Shown in pieces: positions 15,016 through 27,864 of a stretch of 64,000 nucleotides of DNA. The first letter of the stretch is position 1; every line of letters begins with the position of its first letter. Origin of the DNA: Glutinoglossum americanum (lineage: Eukaryota > Ascomycota > Geoglossomycetes > Geoglossales > Geoglossaceae); NCBI GenBank assembly GCA_020080175.1, contig JAGHQL010000055.1:62001-126000 (forward strand), in the 5' to 3' direction. The notes below the pieces were generated by a model. It was not told where the DNA came from and ran no database searches. It saw only the letters and a list, made by a program, of their open reading frames with translations. Made by a program: the position numbers and the translations under genes.

Positions 15016-17198
15016 ATGTCTGCAACTGGGACATTCAGAAGTACGCCAGGTCGTGCTCAAGGTCGGGCACAAATCCCAGCGTTCAATAACAGCCCATCTG
15101 GTATCCCACGGCCTGCATCCGAGACAGCTGGAAGCTCAGCTTTACATAGTGATGCCGGCGGATCAACTCTCAGTGCGAGTCGGCAGAAACAGTCGAAGCG
15201 CGATGAGGTTAGACCTCCAAGTTGCCCCCGTTCTTCTGGTGTACCTTGTTACAATGAAAATCCAAATTGACGGTCATGAAACAGGCAATCAGAAAAAAGA
15301 TCGAATCTGACCTGAGCAAGAAGAAGCATACAGCAGCTCGTGCCCGACAGACCCGGAAGGCTCCTCCAGGAACAGTCCTCGCCCTTAGACCCAGTCAAGC
15401 GCTTCAAATTAAGCCTAACACGACAGTAGCGGAAGCAGCCCAATTGATGGCTGCAAAGCGTGAGGATTGCGTGCTAGTTACTGATGATGATGATCGCATT
15501 GCTGGTATCTTCACAGCCAAGGACCTGGCTTTTCGTGTTGTGGGGGCTGGAATCAAAGCCAGGGACGTCACGATCGCCGAGATTATGACAAAAAACCCTT
15601 TGTGTGCTAGGACGGACACAAGTGCAACAGAGGCACTGAATTTGATGGTTACGAAAGGATTCAGGCATTTGCCTGTGATGGATGAGAACCAGGATATTTC
15701 TGGTATACTTGACATCACAAAATGTTTCTACGATGCTATGGAGAAGTTGGAACGCGCCTACAGCTCTTCAAGAAAACTTTACGACGCGCTGGAGGGTGTC
15801 CAATCGGAGTTAGGTTCCAGTCAACCACAACAGATTATTCAGTACGTTGAAGCCTTGAGGCAGAAGATGTCCGGACCTACTTTGGAATCGGTGCTCACAG
15901 GTCTCCCTCCCACTACCGTGTCTGTTCGGACAACTGTGAAAGAGGCAGCGGCTCTAATGAAGGAGAACCACACGACCGCAGTCCTTGTCCAGGACCAGGG
16001 TTCTATCACTGGTATTTTTACGAGCAAAGATGTCGTTCTACGCGTTATCGCTCCTGGACTGGACCCTGCTACATGCAGTGTTGTAAGGGTTATGACCCCC
16101 CACCCGGATTTTGCACCAATGGATATGAGCATTCAAGCTGCTCTGAGAAAGATGCATGGTAAGCTCGTGTTCAATCCTAGCCGAAACATGCTAACTGGTA
16201 AAAGATGGCCACTACCTAAACCTGCCGGTCATGAACGAGGCAGGCGAGATTGTTGGAATGGTTGATGTGCTGAAATTAACATACGCAACGTTGGAGCAGG
16301 TGTGTGCTTGAACACTGGTATAAGGTGCAGAATTAAACTTGCTTATTTGTGATAGGTGAATACTATGTCCACTGGCGATAGCGAAGGCCCTGCGTGGAAC
16401 AAATTCTGGCTCTCCCTAGATAACGAGACCGAGTCTGTGATGTCTGGGGAAGGGGGTAGCCATCACCCACACACACCCCACCGTTCTGCCGTGTCGCCTG
16501 AGCTCAGCCGCAATGCCCTCGAACGGATTGATAGTAGCGTACTGCCTCATGAATCAGCATCTCACCACGGTGGATCCCCCTCTCATTCTGCAGTTATGGG
16601 GCGTTCTTCGCCTCGGGAGGATGCTCCATTCCCATTCAAGTTCAAGGCGCCAAGTGGGCGGGTACATCGGTTGCAAGTCATACCATCTTCAGGGCTTGTT
16701 GCAGTGATCGCAAATGTCACAGAGAAACTCGGCGGCGAGATTGAATCTGTAGGCGGAGAAGCCACTTTCGTCGATGGCAAACTCGGGAAGTCTGGTTATG
16801 CTTTGAGCTACCTGGATGACGAAGGCGATACGGTTTCGATTACAACGGATAGAGATCTACTAGATGCTATCACGCTCGCTCGTCATGGAGGTCGGGAAAA
16901 AGTGGACCTTTTCGTTCACGACCCAGAGAAACCCCCCATCTCGGCCACTTCGGATCCTCAGCCGGTGCTTCCCAAACCAGCAGCGACCATGAGGGAACGA
17001 AGGAAGCCAGTCTCTGATGGGGAGGAAGAGAGCGACGAGGGACCTGTCAAGAAAGTGCGGAATATTGCTCCACCAGCCCAAGCTAAACAAGAAGAGCTTA
17101 TCCCTGGAGTACCGAATGAGCTGCTATTGCCCGGTGCTATCGTTGCATTAGCAGTAGTTATAGTAGCAGTGTTTACTATGAGTCGGTCTCATCGTTAA
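15016..17198 (+). CDS. CBS- and PB1-domain protein with C-terminal membrane anchor (Mug70-like)
   Basis: Exons 15016-15207, 15285-16158, 16205-16299 and 16356-17198 give 667 residues. The introns are 77, 46 and 56 bp; the 46-bp one has a CTAAC branch site close to its acceptor. The N-terminus is low-complexity. Four CBS motifs follow as two pairs: IKPNTTVAEAAQLM to GIFTAKDL, ARTDTSATEALNLM to GILDITK, VSVRTTVKEAAALM to GIFTSKDV, and APMDMSIQAALRKM to GMVDVL. A PB1-like segment near residues 470-560 begins FKFKAPSGRVHRLQV. A hydrophobic stretch (LLLPGAIVALAVVIVAVF) just before the end suggests a tail anchor. CBS pairs commonly bind adenine nucleotides and PB1 mediates pairing. The fission-yeast relative Mug70 is meiotically upregulated. 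The substrate or partner is unknown here. Confidence 0.9.
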
Positions 17199-17888
17199 GT
17201 GCTACCGCTTTGGGAGTCGCGAGGGACCACGTTAGAGGGCAACCCGGCCTCGGAAATATTTACTATAGTTAGTATACGTAAGACGATCCCAAGTCCTTAC
17301 CGGCGCCTTTACTCAGATTCCGCTTCAGGAGCTAGTTGTTTTATCATAACTGTCTATATTTCATGGTGGAGGCCTTGTATCATTCTAGATTCCGCTATAC
17401 TAATTAGTTTATTGGTTGAGGTGACCCCACGGTCACAATCAAGTGACGAGTTGAACCACATTACCCTAGTTGGAAAATGTATCCACGTAGTAACAAGCCG
17501 GGCTGGGCCAATTGAAATATTCTTGTACGCCCAAAGCTGTTGCGGCCAAAGCTGAGCCTCCATCGTCATTTCGTATTACACGTGACTCAGTTATCCAGCC
17601 TAGAAATTTGTTTTCCTTCAGCCATCTTACAGCCCACTAGCACCCCACATTCAAAAGCATAACTCTGCACTCTCTCCGTATACACAGTCCGTGCCGGGTA
17701 CACTCCCACGTGCTTCAGTCCCTCTTGTGGGAAAATTTCTTGAGCCCTCGGGGTTTTGCCCGCAACATTCGTATCAGTTCGGCGATTTGCTTCGCGTGTT
17801 GAGTCGTGTTGTCGCGCCAGCGAATTCCTTGACATAGCGACTACGGACTTCCTTCTACATCCCACATTACTGTGCGCCATCCTGCGAG
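17199..17888. other. Intergenic region upstream of importin gene
   Basis: About 690 bp between two same-strand genes, expected to hold a 3' UTR and the PSE1 promoter. I see no other supported feature. Confidence 0.5.
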
Positions 17889-20800
17889 ATGTCTCTCTTA
17901 CCTGCGGAGATTCATGCGGCTCTAGTTCAGCTTCTTCAAGCTTTAACCGCTAGCGATAACAACATTCGTTCCCGAGCGGAGGAGCAGCTGAGCACAGAAT
18001 GGGTCCAGGCTCGACCCGACGTGCTGCTAATGGCCTTGGTAGAGCAGATACAATGCTCTGAGGATCCCGTGGTAATTAAGCCTGCTTGCAACCCCTACCT
18101 GCCGGCTAGGCGTTCGCATGTGTTGATATAACTCTAGACCCGATCTTTTGCGGCTGTTCTCTTCCGGCGTATTGCGACTAAGACACGCAAGGATCCAACC
18201 ACTGGAGAAACGAAGGAATTGTTTGTAACGCTGCAGCAAGCACAGAAGGTTGCTATTAGGCAAAAACTTCTTGAATGTTTGACCGGGGAGGCATTGCCTC
18301 ATGTAAGGAATAAGATAGGTGACGCGGTCGCTGAAGTCGCAAGACAATACGCAGATTATAGTAGGTGTTTGCCCATATAGTAGGGAATTGATATAGGTAG
18401 GGTAGTAAGCTAATAAATGAGTAGATGAGAGTTGGCCTGAGCTGCTCGGGGTACTATTCCAAACTAGCCAATCGACTGATTCCGGCCAAAGAGAGGGTGC
18501 TTTCAGGATTTTTGCAACAACACCAGGCATCATTGAGAAGCAACATGGGGATACAGTACTTACGGCATTTACAAGGGGTTTCAAAGATGAAGACGTAGCT
18601 GTATGTGTGCAATGTTGTTGAATTGAGAAACATGGCCTAACTTTCAGGGCAGGTACGACTGGCGGCCATGGAGGCTTTCGCGTCGTTCTTTAGGTCTATC
18701 ACGAAGAAGGATCAACAGAAGTTTTATGCTCTTATACCTGATATCCTTAGCATCTTACCGCCAATTAAGGAAGCGCAAGACTCTGAGCAGCTTACTAAAG
18801 CATTAATCGCTCTAATTGATCTCGCAGAGGTAGCCCCAAAGATGTTCCGGCATCTTTTCCATAACCTCGTCACTTTTAGCATTACCGTTGTTCAGGACAA
18901 AGAGCTCTCGGACCATGCTCGGCAGACTGCCCTAGAACTAATGGCTACTTTCGCGGATTATGCGCCCCAAATGTGCCGGAAAGATGCCTCATACACTACA
19001 GAGATGGTGACTCAATGTCTAAGTTTGATGACGGATATTGGAATGGATGATGATGATGCTGCAGACTGGAACGATTCGGATGATGTAAGCGGCGGTAGGG
19101 TTCTGATAAGGGAGCTATAGGGAGGCTAACGTTTTTCTTAGAATGAAGTTGATGAGAGTGATCAAAACCATGTCGCCGGCGAACAATGTATGGACCGTTT
19201 GGCGAACAAGCTTGGTGGCCAAACTATCCTCGCCCCGACATTTAACTGGCTTCCACGAATGATGACTTCTTCTGCATGGAGAGATCGGCACGCGGCACTA
19301 ATGGCAATTTCTGCGATTTCTGAAGGATGCAGAGATCTTATGGTTGGGGAACTCGACAAAGTACTTGATCTGGTTGTGCCCGCTCTCCGAGACCCACATC
19401 CTAGGGTCCGATGGGCTGGGTGCAATGCTCTAGGCCAGATGAGTACAGATTTCGCTGGTACCATGCAGGAAAAATACCACCAGGTTGTGCTTTCAAACAT
19501 CATCCCGGTCTTGGAATCCGTGGAGCCTAGAGTTCAGTCACATGCTGCGGCTGCTCTAGTCAACTTTTGTGAAGAGGCTGAGAAGTCCATTCTTGAACCG
19601 TATCTAGACGAGCTTCTAAACCATTTGCTTGTACTTTTGCAAAGCCCAAAGCGATTCGTCCAAGAGCAGGCTCTTTCCACAATCGCTACAATTGCGGATT
19701 CAGCAGAGGCAGCTTTTGGGCGCTACTATGATACCTTAATGCCATTGCTATTTAGTGTCTTGAGACAGGAGCAATCTAAGGAGTTCAGGTTACTAAGGGC
19801 AAAGGCTATGGAGTGTGCAACACTCATTGGTAAATGCCATTTCTCCACTATAGTTTGCGCATCGACTAATGATCGTAGCTTTAGCTGTCGGCAAGGAGAA
19901 GCTTGGGCGAGACGCGTTGGAGTTGGTTCAGCTCTTGGGAAGTATACAACGTATGTTTGAACGCTCCGCCCGATATAGCCGGTGCTAACCCATACCAGAA
20001 AATATCACTGATGCCGACGATCCTCAATCGCAGTATCTCATGCACTGCTGGGGTAGAATGGCCCGGGTAATGGGGTCAGAATTCCTGCCTTACCTGCCAG
20101 CCGTCATGCCACCTTTGCTTGAACTTGCCAGCGCGAAAGCAGACATTCAGCTCCTAGAAGATGAAGATCAGGTTGCGCAAGTTGAGCAAGAGGAAGGGTG
20201 GGAATTGGTACCACTAAAAGGGAAAATGATCGGCATCAAGACTACCACTCTAGACGACAAGAATATGGCTATCGAACTGCTTGTTGTGTACGCCCAGGTT
20301 CTCGAGGCAGCCTTTGAACCGTATGTTCTCGAGATTATGGAAAAGGTTGCTTTGCCTGGGTTGGCCTTTTTCTTTCACGATCCGGTCCGTGTTGCTTCTG
20401 CCAAATGCGTGCCACAGCTTTTGAACTCATACCGGAAGGCGCACGGGGATCGGTCGCAGCAATTGGCTGGACTCTGGGACAAGACGGTTATCAAGATCCT
20501 CGAAGTCCTTAGTGCTGAACCAGCCGTGGACACATTAGCAGAAATGTATCAGTGCTTCTACGAATCAGTCGAAATCCTTGGAAAAGGATGTCTCACTGGT
20601 AACCACATGGCTGCCTTCATTCAATCTGCCAAGTCTGCTCTGGAAGACTATCAAAACCGTGTAAAGGATCGTTTGGAGGATAAGACAGAGACGGAAGAAG
20701 GGGAAGAAGAATCTGAAGAGACTCTTTTCGCCATTGAGGACGATCAAACTCTCCTGTCTGATATGAACAAGGCCTTCCACACTATCTTCAAGAACCAGGG

Positions 20801-21574
20801 TCCCACCTTCTTGCCCCACTGGGAAAGGCTTCTTAGTTTCTACGACGCCTTCATCACAAGTTCCGACCCTACCCAGCGGCAATGGGCCCTCTGTATTATG
20901 GACGACGTACTCGAATTTTGCGGTGAACAGAGCTGGAACTATAATAGTCATATCATAGAGCCCCTAGTCATTGGGATGGGTGACGATATTCCTGCAAACC
21001 GCCAAGCAGCCGCCTATGGGGTCGGCGTGGCTGCGCATAAAGGAGGGCCTGCTTGGTCGGAGTTTGTTGCTGCTGCGATTCCCGCATTATTTAGAGTGAC
21101 GCATCATGCGCAAGCCAGGCAAGATGATCACGTCTATGCAACCGAGAATGCGTGTGCTTCGATAGCGAAGATCCTGCATTTCAACTCTAGCAAAGTCGCG
21201 AACGTGCCAGAAGTCGTTGGACACTGGTTCGATACATTACCAGTCGTCAATGATGAAGAAGCTGCTCCATACGCATATTCTTTTCTAGTTCAACTCATTG
21301 ACCAGTAAGTCTACTCGCTGACGTATTTTCCCAGAGGGTTCTAAGACTAACTCTGAATCGAAGGCAAAATCCCTTAGTGATAAATCAGGCGCCAAAGATG
21401 TTTACTTATGTCGTACAGGCATTGGAAGGGGAGACTTTGCAAGGGCAAACTCTCGAGAGAGTCGTAGCCTCGGCGAAGCAACTCCTCACCATGGCTAGGG
21501 TGGACGCGAACCAACTTCTTGCTTCTATGCCACCGGAGACGCAGCAAACAGTAAGAGCATATTTCTGGAAGTGA
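17889..21574 (+). CDS. PSE1: Karyopherin beta / importin Kap121 (Pse1, IPO5 family)
   Basis: A nuclear import receptor built of HEAT repeats that carries ribosomal proteins and other cargo through the pore. Eight exons are read: 17889-18071, 18138-18360, 18425-18600, 18653-19084, 19142-19829, 19879-19950, 19999-21304 and 21364-21574. All phases agree and give 1096 residues, the expected length. Repeats are visible throughout, for example [29 protein letters not shown] and [16 protein letters not shown]. Two acidic stretches (near residue 330, and encoded around 20680-20730) match the acidic inter-repeat loops of the family. [18 protein letters not shown] is a recognisable Kap121/IPO5 block, which argues against Kap123. 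Introns are 48-66 bp. Confidence in family is high; the exact start is supported by the conserved opening [19 protein letters not shown]. Confidence 0.93.
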
Positions 21575-22022
21575 TCATTATAGAGATCTTCGATGTGGGA
21601 GTGGCGATTTGTTGCAGGATTGAATTTCTTATGTTTTACGGGGGATTTTGTAGGATCGCAACAGAAATGATAGAAAGTCTCAAGTTGCTAGAAACCGCCT
21701 GAAGACATCGAAGGTTTTTCGAACACGCAAAAACGAGACCAGACTAATCTTTGGCGCAGACCGTCTGCGCTAGTCCTTCCCCCCAACGATCGTGGGGAAA
21801 ACATGTATACTTAATTTTAGTGAAGTTTATCCCATGGCAGCAAAGACAACACAATTCATTGGAAGAACTAAAATAATCCAATGGGCTTAGGTCTAACCCT
21901 ACTTCGCTACGTGAGTTGCAGAGCCTCAAGAAATGTCCCGAACAAACCTCTCAATCATCACCCTCCGTCCAGACGACCACCCACAAAAACCCTCACAACC
22001 CACCCTAAATTTAAATAAAAAA
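21575..22022. other. Intergenic region between PSE1 and eIF3k
   Basis: A 448-bp same-strand gap. An in-frame upstream ATG at 21933 would add 30 residues to eIF3k, but the added segment is unlike the family. Nothing else is supported. Confidence 0.45.
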
Positions 22023-23146
22023 ATGGGCGTACCCTTCGACTATGCGCCCGACCGACCAGAGTACATCGAGAACATCCTCAACGGGCTCGACAGATATAAC
22101 CCCGAGACCACGACGGTGTTCCAGGACTACGTGAACCAGCAGTGCGAGGAGAGGACATACGACTGCTATGCGAACCTAGCGCTGTTGAAACTGTGAGTGT
22201 GTGGGGGGTGGTTTTTTTCTTCTTCCGTTTTCTGGTATATGAGGCTCGAGGTTGTGCATACGAGAATCATGATGATTGAGAAACGTTTCCTATTACCTGA
22301 TGAGTCCGTATGGGCTCAGGTGAAGTGGAATTTTTCAGTTTTTAGCTCTATCTGACACTATACACACAACACGCATACACACGCACTCAAGAAAAGGGCT
22401 CCGGTTCATTCCACTGGAGTTCTTTCCTTTTCCCCTTCTCTTTTGTGGTTTTGGGCTAATGTGGGATATATTCGCACTTATTAGCTACCAATTCAATCCC
22501 CACCTAACCCGCGATGAAACAATCACAAATATCCTCGTGAAGTCACTGACGGTGTTTCCGTCCCCGGATTTCTCCCTGTGTTTGCATCTCCTCCCGCCGC
22601 ATATTCTCCTCTCGCCCACGACTAGCGCTTCCTCGCCCCCAGCGGGTGACGCGCCCCTCTCCGAAGCCGTGCAGAAGCTTTCTATACTCTCCAACCACCT
22701 TTCTGCGGCGCAGTATACCGCGTTCTGGCAGACTCTCGACAGCGATGATCTCTATGCGGATTTAGTGGCTGACGTGAGTGGGTTTGAGGAACTGATGAGG
22801 GTTAGGATTGCGGTTATGGTTGGGCAGGCGGTTCGGGAGGTGGAGAGGGGGGTGTTGGAGGGGTGGCTGAGTCTTAGGGGGGGGGAGTTTGAGAGGTTCG
22901 TTAGGGAGGTTTGTGGGTGGGAGGTGGGTGTTGGGGAGGGAGGGGTAGGGGTTGTGAGGGTTCCACTTAACAAGGAGAACGAGGCCAAGGGGACGGTGGT
23001 TAGAGAGAATGTTAAGTTTGACCGTGAGTTTTTCCCCCATTTTTATATCCCCTTGGGCTCTGTTTGAGCGCGAGCTAAGATGCTGATTCGGTTCGTCAAT
23101 AGAGTTCTCACGCATGATCAGGCGTGCGTACGAGCAGCCGGCTTAG
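22023..23146 (+). CDS. Eukaryotic translation initiation factor 3 subunit K
   Basis: A PCI/winged-helix subunit of eIF3. Exons 22023-22192, 22485-23023 and 23103-23146 give 250 residues. The first intron (292 bp) is the longest in the window by my models; the second is 79 bp. The frame opens [19 protein letters not shown] and continues [16 protein letters not shown], then YQFNPHL and [16 protein letters not shown], all eIF3k blocks. It ends [10 protein letters not shown], as in other filamentous fungi, which fixes the last 44-nt exon. The start at 22023 rather than 21933 is chosen because homologues begin MGV. The second exon is strikingly G-rich on this strand. The gene is convergent with TSR4. 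Confidence 0.92.
22855..22965 (+). repeat. G-tract cluster in eIF3k exon 2
   Basis: Many runs of 3-9 G within about 110 bp of coding sequence, enough for G-quadruplex formation on the + (mRNA) strand. The encoded segment is Gly/Val/Glu-rich. Confidence 0.6.
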
Positions 23147-23380
23147 CAGAACACACAACAGAGGGAGCCTTCCTTCGTCATATTACCCTCTTCTTTTACA
23201 ATTCTTGTTAAATAGGCTTTTTTTTTAAGGGAAGCGTGGGGTGGGCGTTTAGATGTTCCATGTATCATGAATTAAAAGTCCGCCTCTAATGCAAACCACA
23301 CCAACCATGAAAATCGCGGTATTTCACTCTCAATACCGGGGAAGGGAAAGGGGGGCCTATAAATGATGAAAGCCACCGCT

Positions 23381-24766
23381 TTAATACCCCTTCCCACCCA
23401 CCTCCTCCCACTGCACCCCGGCCCACTCCTCCAAATACCCCGCCTTCCCCCCCGCCACACCCCTAGGAACACAATCCCCCCCGCAAACACCCAAAATCAC
23501 AGTCCCCCACTCCATCCCGTCGAACCCCTCCTCCCCAACCTCCAGCTCCGCGATGGCCTGAGGCGTCAACTGACACTCGAACACCCTCTCCCCACCACAG
23601 CTCGGACACCCAGGTATACGGAGTGCGGGATGTAGAAGCTGGCCCACGGCGTCCGTCTTCGAGTAGAGGAGCGGGGAGCCACGGAAATCGTAGCGCAGGA
23701 CCTGGAGGGGGTTCTGGGAGAGGGTGGTGGTGAAGTTGTGGAAGGTGCTGTTGTGGGGGGACTCGTAGGCGGGGTCGTCCTTGGTTTTGGCGCCGGTTTT
23801 GGTCCTAGGGGCGTCGTCGGGGTCGTCGACGGGGTCGATCGGGGGCAGGTTCGCTTGGGGGTACGAGGAGGGGGTCGTGTCGAGGGATTCGTAGTCGGCG
23901 TCGAGGGAGTATTTCGGGTATGCGGGAGGGAGTTGGGGGGTTGGTGGCCAGGGGTCTTTGGGGTCTGGTGACAGGGGGGGGAGGTTGAGGGTTAGTTTTG
24001 AGGAGAAGGTTGGTAGGTGGTTGGTGGTTGGTGGTGGTGGGATTGCGGCGAGGGAGGAGAGCGGTAGGAGCGGGGCGGGTTGCGGTGGTGATGTTGAGAA
24101 GGGGTTTTTTGTGGGTGGGGAGGTAGGTGTTGAGAATGGATTCGTAGGTCCTGGCGCCGTAGGCGCTGCAGCTCCGAATAAAGTCTCCCCAACACCCTGC
24201 CACTGCGCTGGCCCCTTCTCCTTCTTCTCCTCTTCCACTTCCCTCCCCTTCCCTTCCCCCCCCTCCCCCACAGCATTAGTAACCCTAACTCCTCTCAAGG
24301 CCCTCACGCTCCCCTCTCGCCGTCTGCACGCCTTCCTCCGACACGCAAATACATAGAGTCTCCGCTCGTGGCCCGGAAAGATGTCTGGTAGGTCGCCGTT
24401 GAGTTGGAGGAGGAGTACCATCAGGTCGTTGCAGGTTTTGCAGCGGGCGAGGCCGGTTGGTGGGGGAGAGGCGGGGTCAAGCCATGTCTGGGAGGCGGCG
24501 AGTTAGTTAGGTGGGCGGGGAAATGAAGGGGGAATGTTTGTCAGGGATTTGGAAGGTTGACGGGTGGGATGTCTGTGAGTTGAGGGCCCTCTTCTTCCGA
24601 TATAAATGGTCATGATAAAAAAAATAAAAGATCTACTCACCGGATACCCTCCCAACTGGCTCACGGTATCCTCAGTAGGTTCTTTCGATGCGTATCCCAA
24701 GAGCACATTTGTTTCTCTATAGCCTTCTACTTCGTCCTCGGAGGAATCACTGTCGTACGGAGCCAT
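23381..24766 (-). CDS. TSR4: PDCD2-like protein, 20S rRNA accumulation protein Tsr4
   Basis: In yeast Tsr4 is a dedicated chaperone for Rps2 (uS5) needed for 40S maturation. Exons 24766-24641 and 24487-23381 (intron 153 bp) give 410 residues. The opening is acidic (MAPYDSDSSEDEVEGY), then LLGYASKEPTEDTVSQLGG. A CxxC-rich N-terminal domain follows, with CKTCNDLMVLLLQLNGDLP and RLYVFACRRKACRR. A long Pro-rich linker leads to the PDCD2 C-terminal domain: QVLRYDFRGSPLLYS, then CPSCGGERVFECQLTPQ and MEWGTVILGVC. The linker comes from a C-rich coding strand. It is convergent with eIF3k, 234 bp apart. The domain order and Cys pairs make the family call firm; the linker length is likely lineage-specific. 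Confidence 0.92.
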
Positions 24767-25095
24767 CTCCGCCCAATAATTCAGGTCTGGCGATGGTAAA
24801 AATTTTGGTGTTGTGAAATTTATGCATCTGGTTCCTCGCTTCGAGCTGTATGAATGATTGGACACTGAACAGCCAATATGCATACATGTATGTTGTACCA
24901 CAACGCTCATTTGTTGACCAGTATGAACATAGTAAAAGACAGCCTTGTATTCTCTAAAGACTGCGAACACATAATCTAATATAACAGGCGGCCAAGTTGG
25001 TTGTGCTTAATAGGCCATGAAAAGTGCAATAGCAATACCCCCTAACACATGGTACTTCTAGCCCACTGAGTCCATTTAGCAACGAAGGTTTGAGT
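24767..25095. other. Intergenic region between TSR4 and phosphoglycerate mutase
   Basis: A 329-bp gap, upstream of TSR4 and downstream of the mutase gene. No other feature seen. Confidence 0.45.
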
Positions 25096-27005
25096 TCACC
25101 CTTTAATGAGTAAGCTCTGCCCGCTCATCTCCTCGGGCTGCTCAAGGCCCATGACAGCAAGAATCGTCGGAGCAACATCTCCCAGAACGCCACCCTCCTT
25201 CTTCAGTTTCCAGCCCTTGGGTGCATTCGCCATGACAAACGGCACTCTATTTGTAGTATGTGCTGTTTTTGGTGTGCCTTCTTCACTGAGCATTTCCTCT
25301 GCATTTCTGTAGCACAGAAAGTTCACAAACGATCAGTCTTCCTCTTTAAGCGGGGTTCTCTAAAAGAATGCTTACCCATGATCTGCTGTAACAAATAGAA
25401 CATAGCCCTCCTGTTTACACGTCTCAAAGACGTGACCAATAGCTTTATCTGTCGCGGCCACGCCCTCAATAGCAGCCTCATACACGCCAGTGTGTCCAAC
25501 CATATCCGGGGGCGCAAAGTTGTTCATCAAGAACTCAAAATTGCCCTCTTTGATTCTTTCGTTAAGCCTATCGGCCACAGCTGCAGAGCTCATCTTTGGG
25601 TCGAGGTCATAGGTCGCAACCTTTGGCGAGGGTATCAATTCCCGCTCTTCGCCGGGGAACTGCTTCTCCACGCCGCCATTGAAGAAGAACGTCACATGAG
25701 CGTATTTCTCTGTCTCCGCAACGTGGCACTGTTTTACCCCCTGTTTGCCCAGCCACTCGGCCAGGACATTCCCCATCAGCTGTGGGGAAAAGGCGATAGG
25801 GAAGGGAAAGTCTGTCTTGTATTGGGTCATGGTTGTGAGGTGGATATTCTTTGGGTATGGAAAGTCGGGCTTGGGAGAGCGATCGACGTCGCCGAGAAGC
25901 TGGGTAATTTCGCGGACACGGTCAGAGCGGTAATTGAAGAAAAATACCGTATCATCATCTATTTAGGATTGCCTGTCAATGAAACTGCTCGCATTGCACT
26001 AGCAAATTCATCGTGTACCAACCTTTGATTCTCGTCTCAGACCCACCAAATATGATAGGCTTCAAAAACTCGTCGTTCTCTCCTTTCCCATACCTCTCCT
26101 GAATTGCCTTCACAGGGTCAGTATGGTCTTCGCCCTCTCCGCAGACCAGGCCCTTTAGCGCTATTTCGACTCTGTCCCAACGCTTATCACGATCCATAGC
26201 ATAGTATCTGCCCACAGCCGTCGCGACCTGGCCAATGCCAAGCTCCTTCGTCTTGTCAATGAGTTGTTGCATATACCCCGCACCGGATTTAGGGTCGGTA
26301 TCACGCCCATCGCCGAAGAAGTGGACGAAGACATGCGGAACGCCAATTTCTTTGGCAACCTCGAGGAGACCATAGAGGTGTTGGTTCTTGGAGTGCTGTT
26401 TTGCGAAAAATTAATTATCATGCGACATTAAAGATACCGGAAACTTACCACACCACCGTCAGAGATAAGCCCAAGGAGATGCAGACGACCGTTTCCTTCT
26501 TTGGCACGTTGGAACGACTTCTGGATATTCTCCACCTTGTTCATCTCCCCTTTCTTCAAGGTCACATCGATCCTAACTACCTATCTCCCTCAAAACCTCA
26601 GATCAGCCTTCATATATGCTAACAAAAGCTACTGAAAAGAGCAAGGTCGTGCCCTCAAGTATGATCCTTACATCCTGCCAGACAACCCGTCCAGCACCTA
26701 TGTTCAAATGCCCAACCTCACTATTCCCCATCAATCCCTCGGGTAACCCAACAGCAAGCGAAGATGCCTCGAGTTCGGTGTAGCCTTCAGCCGTCTTCGA
26801 GCCTGGAGCCTTGAAAGAATCCATGTAAGGAGTTTCCGCACCGGCAATAGCATCACCCTCCGGAGGCGAACTCTCCGAGGGGATGCCCCAACCGTCAATA
26901 ACGACTGACGCAATTCGGAAATGTCAATTGGTATCCGTACTGTAAGTTTGGGGAAACGGAAAATATAAGCTTACTGAGAACGGCTTTCTGGTCTACTTCG
27001 ACCAT
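25096..27005 (-). CDS. 2,3-bisphosphoglycerate-independent phosphoglycerate mutase
   Basis: Interconverts 3- and 2-phosphoglycerate in glycolysis using two metal ions and a phosphoserine intermediate. Six exons are read on the minus strand: 27005-26975, 26904-26672, 26580-26449, 26395-26023, 25958-25376 and 25306-25096. Phases agree and give 520 residues, normal for the family. Visible marks: metal-binding [19 protein letters not shown] with the catalytic Ser; SDGGVHSKNQH and [29 protein letters not shown]; and VTADHGNAEEM, the last metal site. All key residues seem intact. The first exon codes only ten residues. Filamentous ascomycetes generally use this cofactor-independent form, unlike budding yeast. 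The gene is divergent from MED9. Confidence 0.94.
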
Positions 27006-27447
27006 GTTTACAAACTCCGGGTGTGCAATTGGTGTTGTTGGAAAACGCAGAAAGCTGTTGATAGCCCTATATATTGCTCGGAAATGGCCGGGGAATGGAT
27101 AAACAAAGTTGCCGTGAATCACCGAAAATGGGGCAAAGAAGCTGCCGTTAAAAATCCAATGGCTGCCTGTGCGATCAGAATCACAGAAAACGAGGTAATT
27201 TTTGCCTCTCGGTGAGGAATTGGAGTGTCGGGAGTGAGGGACGAAGGATGGGCAGAAAAGCGCAGAGAGGTGAGTAAATAAGGCTCATCCCACTTTCAGC
27301 AAAAACAAAAGCTCGCAAAATTTTGATCCGTAGCGTCACACCCCGATAAGGAAAACCCTGCTGGTCCCAACCAACCATCAATCGCCTTCTCTTCCCAGAC
27401 CCGCCCCAGCTCGCGACTCCACTTTACATCCTTCACTTCCAGCCAAC
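27006..27447. promoter_or_regulatory. Shared upstream region of phosphoglycerate mutase and MED9
   Basis: A 442-bp gap between divergent start codons, inferred to hold both promoters. No motif I can name. Confidence 0.45.
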
Positions 27448-27864
27448 ATGCCCACCGCTTCTGTCTCGCCAAATTTGTCCGTCACGACGCTGCCCGCCCG
27501 TCCGTCCCTCCGTCCCTCCAGTACACCTGTGCCTCCCGATACGCAAAGCCAATCCCTACCTCCTCCTCAGACCTTCGACGTCCTTGCACCCTTGCACACA
27601 CTCCTCTCAAAGCTGTTGCCCGCTTCTCCAGATGCACCACCAAGTCTCAATCCACAACATCTAGCGACGGAAGCGGGCGCTATCAAATTGCGGTTGCAGA
27701 AAGCCCGTGCCGTAGTGGAAGCTTTGGGTGATATGGACAGGGGGGTCGAGGAACAAGAAGAGGAGATTAGGGCGTTGGAGGAGAAGTGCGAGAAGCAGAG
27801 AGAAGTGCTGAGGGGCCTGGTCGATATGAAGACAGAACAAGCGACAGCGATGGAATTGGATTAA
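27448..27864 (+). CDS. MED9: Mediator complex subunit 9 (Cse2)
   Basis: A small subunit of the Mediator middle module, bridging activators and RNA polymerase II. The single exon codes 138 residues. A Ser/Pro-rich N-terminus precedes the conserved core: TFDVLAPLHTLLSKLLP, then LATEAGAIKLRLQKARAVVE and a coiled coil (VEEQEEEIRALEEKCEKQRE). The block AIKLRLQKARAVVEALGDMD is typical of fungal Med9. The length fits. The call rests on this core and the coiled-coil end; no intron is needed. Confidence 0.85.
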   Translation: MPTASVSPNLSVTTLPARPSLRPSSTPVPPDTQSQSLPPPQTFDVLAPLHTLLSKLLPASPDAPPSLNPQHLATEAGAIKLRLQKARAVVEALGDMDRGVEEQEEEIRALEEKCEKQREVLRGLVDMKTEQATAMELD

